Shown here in pieces: positions 60,680 through 64,000 of a DNA stretch of 64,000 nucleotides. The DNA lies in NCBI RefSeq assembly GCF_028532725.1, contig NZ_JAQKGU010000001.1:186001-250000 (forward strand). The letters are read 5' to 3'. Under the pieces are notes generated by a model. It saw only the letters and a list, made by a program, of their open reading frames with translations, was not told where the DNA came from and did not search any database. Numbering within the stretch: the stretch's first letter is position 1; each line of letters starts with the position of its first letter. This DNA is from Desulfovibrio sp. Fe33 (GTDB lineage Bacteria > Desulfobacterota > Desulfovibrionia > Desulfovibrionales > Desulfovibrionaceae). The position numbers and the translations under genes were made by a program.

Positions 60680-62872
60680 TCAGGCGTCGTGCAGCTCGAC
60701 GATGAAGACCGTCCCCTTGGGGTGGTTGGAGGCGGCGCGGACCATGCCGCCGTGGTCCGAGATGATGGACCTGACGATGGTCAGTCCCAGGCCTGTGCCG
60801 CCTTTTTTCTCGGTGTAGTACGGCTCGAACATGCGCGAGGAGTCCTTGGGCAGCCCCGGGCCGTTGTCGGCCACGGAGATGGTTACGGTGCCCGCGTCCG
60901 TATCGTGCGTCGCGGTGATCTGGACTTCCGCGCCACGGGTGTCCTTCAGGGCCTCCGCCGCATTGGTGAAGAGGTTGATGAGCACCTTGCGGATGCCTTC
61001 GCGGTCGAAGGGAAATTCGCCTATGGGCGTGGAGAAGGAGAGGTCCCAGCGTATCCGCCGGTGGGTGTTGGCGAACATGGCCGTGACCTCCTCCAGGAGC
61101 GGGGCGAGCTGGTCGGGCCGGGGCTGGACTTCGGGCAGCTTGGCGTAGGCCGAGAATTCGGTGACCATGTTCTGGAGCCGCTCCACCTGGTTGACTATCA
61201 GGCCGGTGCATTCGTCAAAGGTGCCTTCGCCGATGCGTTTGCCATACTTGCGCTGTAACCGCTGGGCCGACAGCTTGATGGGCGTGAGCGGGTTCTTGAT
61301 CTCGTGGGCGATGCGCCGGGCCACTTCGCGCCAGGCGGCGAGCCGCTGGATTTTTTCGAGCTCGGTGATGTCCTCGAACACGGCCACGTGGCCCGCGTTG
61401 CGGCCGCCCACGTTCTTGAGCGAGACCACGCTGACCAGGACCTTGATGAGCTTGCCCCGCACGGGCAGGTCGAGCTGGCGCTGCCAGACCCCGCCGGGCT
61501 TGTTGGAAAGCTGGGTCATGGCCTCCTCGACCATGTTGGAAAAGTCGTCGGACAGGAGGCGGAACGGAACCTTGCCGATGAGAAATTCGCCGGGAATGCC
61601 GAGGATGTCCTCGGCCGCGGTGTTGACCGTGCCGATGCGGCCTTCGGCGTCCATGGAGATGACGCCGGAAGTGATGTTGTTGAGTACGGTCTCGATGTAT
61701 TGGCCGCGCCGTTCCAGTTCCTGATTCTGTTGTGCCAGCCGTTCATTGGCCTGCCGCACGGAGTACTGGCTTTGCTCCAGGTCTTCGGCCATCCGGTTGA
61801 AGGACTGGACCAGGAAGCCTAGCTCGTCGTCCGAGCGGTCCTCAAGGCGCACCGACAGGTCGCCCCGCCCGATGCGCTCCGTGCCCGCGGCCAGCGCCTG
61901 GACCGGCGCGGAAAGCTCCTTGGCCAGCCGGAACCCGAACCAGATGGCCCCCAGGATGATGAGCAGGGCCATGACCCCGAGGGTCAGGTAGAGGTTCATC
62001 TTCCAGGGGTACTTGCGGGTCTTGAGTTTCTTGTATTCGTCCAGGCCGCGCACGATCTGGTCGAGCCGGTGCAGCAGGCCCTGGCCCACGGTTTCGCCGA
62101 CGACCAGATAGCCCGTTTTGCCCTCGTCGACCGGGGTCACGCCCAGGACGAGGTCCGAGCCGGGCTTGGGAATGATGGTCGTCCAGGAGCGCGGGTCGGC
62201 GCGCAGGGACTGCCAGTCGATCTTCTCCTTGATTTCGGGCCAGGCCTGGCTCCATTGGGCGGTGGCGTGGGTGTTCTGCTCGTTGCCCTCGGGAGTGATG
62301 ACGCCCACCAGGCTCAGGTCGTATTCGTCGAACTTCCGGTTCAGGTAGCGGTCCATGGCCTTGCCGCCCCAGGCGAACTGGGAGTCTATGATGTCCTTTA
62401 TCATGACCGCGCCGCGCCGTTCGAGACGGTCTTGGGCAGAGCCGTAGAAGGCGCGTCCGAGTTCCAGGGCCTGCTCCATGGACTCCTCCACCTGGCCCTT
62501 GAACCAGTAGTCCACGGAGGTTTGCACGAACTTGACCGAAACCAGGTAGATGAGCGCGGTGGGGATGAGCGAGAGGGAGATGAAGGCGAGCACCAGCCGT
62601 GTACGCAGCTTGGAGCCCAGCACCCTGCGTCGGCGTTCGAGAATCAGCCGCACCGCGTTGCGGGCCACGTAGAAGAGCATGGCCAGCAGGAAGACCACGT
62701 TCAGGATGAGCAGGTTGAGAATGAGATAGTAATCGCCGCTCAGATACTTGAGCTCGGCCCAGGTCAGCCCGGCGATGAGCACGATGAAGACGAGGGCGAT
62801 GATGTACTCGCGCCGGTGCCGCCTCTGGTCCCTGCGGCTTGTGGAACTGATGCGGATCGGGTCGGGCGTCAC
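60680..62872 (-). CDS. NtrY-like membrane sensor histidine kinase
   Basis: 730 residues. Two or three N-terminal membrane segments (IIALVFIVLIAGLTWAEL, YLILNLLILNVVFLLAMLFYV), an external region, HAMP (about 320-375), a PAS domain (about 405-500), then HisKA with the phospho-acceptor in RRIAHEIKNPLTPIKLSAQRL. The ATPase domain has DNGPGLPKDSS and GGTGLGLTIVRSII. Relatives act in nitrogen or redox control. No response-regulator gene lies immediately downstream. Confidence 0.93.
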   Translation of the reverse strand: MTPDPIRISSTSRRDQRRHRREYIIALVFIVLIAGLTWAELKYLSGDYYLILNLLILNVVFLLAMLFYVARNAVRLILERRRRVLGSKLRTRLVLAFISLSLIPTALIYLVSVKFVQTSVDYWFKGQVEESMEQALELGRAFYGSAQDRLERRGAVMIKDIIDSQFAWGGKAMDRYLNRKFDEYDLSLVGVITPEGNEQNTHATAQWSQAWPEIKEKIDWQSLRADPRSWTTIIPKPGSDLVLGVTPVDEGKTGYLVVGETVGQGLLHRLDQIVRGLDEYKKLKTRKYPWKMNLYLTLGVMALLIILGAIWFGFRLAKELSAPVQALAAGTERIGRGDLSVRLEDRSDDELGFLVQSFNRMAEDLEQSQYSVRQANERLAQQNQELERRGQYIETVLNNITSGVISMDAEGRIGTVNTAAEDILGIPGEFLIGKVPFRLLSDDFSNMVEEAMTQLSNKPGGVWQRQLDLPVRGKLIKVLVSVVSLKNVGGRNAGHVAVFEDITELEKIQRLAAWREVARRIAHEIKNPLTPIKLSAQRLQRKYGKRIGEGTFDECTGLIVNQVERLQNMVTEFSAYAKLPEVQPRPDQLAPLLEEVTAMFANTHRRIRWDLSFSTPIGEFPFDREGIRKVLINLFTNAAEALKDTRGAEVQITATHDTDAGTVTISVADNGPGLPKDSSRMFEPYYTEKKGGTGLGLTIVRSIISDHGGMVRAASNHPKGTVFIVELHDA

Positions 62873-62884
62873 GGGTCGGCCCTC

Positions 62885-63460
62885 CTAGAAGGTGAAGTCC
62901 AGCTGGAAGGCGTTGTCGGCCCCGGCGTCCCAGGACCAGAAATAAATGAAGCGCATGAACCCTTCGGGAGCTCCTTCCTCGTTCATGGAGGTGTGCAGGC
63001 GCAGGGAGTACTTTTTGCCTTTGTCGAGCAACGCCCAAGAGCCCAGGGTGGCCTCGATGGTTCCCCATCCCTCGTCCAGCAGCTTGCCCAGGTCCCTGTT
63101 GCGCAGGGGATTTTCCCTGCCCGGCAGGGTCATGACGAATTCCCTGGTCAGCGAGTCGAAGCTCAACCGGCTCTTGAAGTGGACCTCGGAAATCTTCCGG
63201 TTCAGCCAGTAGTCGCTCGGTTCCAGCAGGTTGACCTCGCATTGGAGCACCAGCACGGCCCCTTCCTCCAGCTCGCCCTTGAGGATCGGCTTTTCCTCGA
63301 CCACGATGCCGAATTGCGCGGTGAGCCGCCCGTGCACGTTGGCCAGGGTCGGCGCCACCAGGCTCAGGCTCTGGGCGAGGGCGTCGCCCGCCATGAGGAG
63401 GGCGGTCAGGAGGATGAAGGCCGGGAGCAATCCGGTCCGGGAACAGTCATGGGTGCGCAT
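62885..63460 (-). CDS. DUF4390 exported protein
   Basis: 191 residues with a signal region (GLLPAFILLTALLMAGDALA) and a beta-rich mature part (SLVAPTLANVHGRLTAQFGIVVEEKPILKGELEEG... FIYFWSWDAGADNAFQLDFTF). DUF4390 genes often sit before NtrY-type kinases, as here, 12 bp apart. It is probably a periplasmic partner of the sensor. The frame is open further upstream, but ATG 63460 gives a sensible signal peptide. Confidence 0.82.
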   Translation of the reverse strand: MRTHDCSRTGLLPAFILLTALLMAGDALAQSLSLVAPTLANVHGRLTAQFGIVVEEKPILKGELEEGAVLVLQCEVNLLEPSDYWLNRKISEVHFKSRLSFDSLTREFVMTLPGRENPLRNRDLGKLLDEGWGTIEATLGSWALLDKGKKYSLRLHTSMNEEGAPEGFMRFIYFWSWDAGADNAFQLDFTF

Positions 63461-63574
63461 TATCCTTGAGGATGTATCAGCACCCGTTTTAAAGAACAAG
63501 TGTTCAAGTCTTGTCTTTCCCCGTGCGGGCGCGTTATGGCTTGGACAGGAATCCATTCGCCAAAGGAGTCTCCC

Positions 63575-64000
63575 GTGCAGAAAGAACTGCTCCTCGCCAT
63601 CGGCGACGACCGCGCCGCCTCTTACAATCTCCGGTTTCTCAAGGATGTTTTCGAATCGTTCTGCGATCTCAAGCTGACCTTGTTCTATGCCGCGCCGCGT
63701 TCCGCCCTGTGGGACTTGCAGGACGCCGGGATGCCTCCCTCGGATGCGGCGGTGGAAGAGCTCGTGGCCCACAAGAAGGGCAAGGGCAAGAAGGCGTTGC
63801 AGGACGCCGAACGGTGGATCGCCGAAATAGCCGGATGCGACGGGGGCAACGTGCGCACCAAGGTCGTTCATTCGCGGAAGGGCACGGCCTGCGAACTGGT
63901 GGCCGAGGCGCGCGAAGGGATGTACGACGCCCTTGTTCTCGGCCGCAAGGGGTTCACCTGGTTTGAGGAGGTGTTCGAAAACTCCGTGTGCCATGAGCTT
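63575..64000 (+). CDS. Universal stress protein family, N-terminal part
   Basis: 142 codons from GTG 63575 with AAAGGAG 6 bases ahead; it runs off the window. It starts QKELLLAIGDDRAASYNLRFLKDVF, has LKLTLFYAAPRSA and later YDALVLGRKGFTWFEEVFENSVCHEL, where the Gly-x2-Gly-x9-G(S/T) ATP-binding pattern is poorly matched. It is divergent from the DUF4390 gene. Function likely stress-related. Confidence 0.8.
   Translation, partial: MQKELLLAIGDDRAASYNLRFLKDVFESFCDLKLTLFYAAPRSALWDLQDAGMPPSDAAVEELVAHKKGKGKKALQDAERWIAEIAGCDGGNVRTKVVHSRKGTACELVAEAREGMYDALVLGRKGFTWFEEVFENSVCHEL

Overview
The window looks like a chromosomal segment of a GC-rich, anaerobic Desulfovibrio-type bacterium (Desulfovibrionaceae). 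The evidence is indirect: an aldehyde ferredoxin oxidoreductase with its own four-cluster ferredoxin, a DUF362/4Fe-4S protein, a YedE selenium-type operon, a DUF4390 gene beside an NtrY-like kinase, and a typical gene style. No rRNA or marker protein fixes the species.

Left backbone, 1-10.85 kb: the 3' end of glnA; an ArsR regulator with a permease-thioredoxin pair that share one operator sequence; an NfeD-SPFH pair; and a nucleoside salvage operon (BMP-type binding protein, cdd, deoC, deoA, deoB) on the minus strand.

Variable region, 10.85-38.6 kb: (a) two AT-rich glycosyltransferase genes. (b) A decaying minus-strand cluster: ERF annealing protein, PD-(D/E)XK nuclease with two in-frame stops, two tiny proteins, an ankyrin protein, a MoxR/CobS-like ATPase and a frameshifted, truncated DUF3150 gene. 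(c) A plus-strand defence locus: a hypothetical gene, a PD-(D/E)XK protein, then a type I restriction-modification operon in which a RipA-like membrane protein, RhuM and a TIR-domain protein lie between hsdM, hsdS and hsdR. (d) An IS200-like element. (e) A 5.5-kb integrative element in tRNA-Phe with 54-bp att repeats, paired candidate arm sites, integrase, AlpA-like regulator and an ATPase gene that carries an iteron-like array in its own coding sequence.

Right backbone, 38.6-64 kb: tRNA-Phe, ferredoxin plus aldehyde ferredoxin oxidoreductase, a glycosyltransferase, a diguanylate cyclase, an orphan podovirus-type portal/Bbp19/scaffold module, the selenium-type operon, a PA2778/PA2779 pair, rlmN, two periplasmic binding proteins, a ZIP transporter, nfo, a HAD phosphatase, the DUF362 protein, a TIGR01777 epimerase, an NtrY-like kinase with DUF4390, and the start of a universal stress protein.

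The best candidates for undescribed biology are the TIR/RipA/RhuM-loaded type I locus, the iteron-in-gene element in tRNA-Phe, and the MoxR-DUF3150-ERF cluster with its two tiny Asn-rich proteins.
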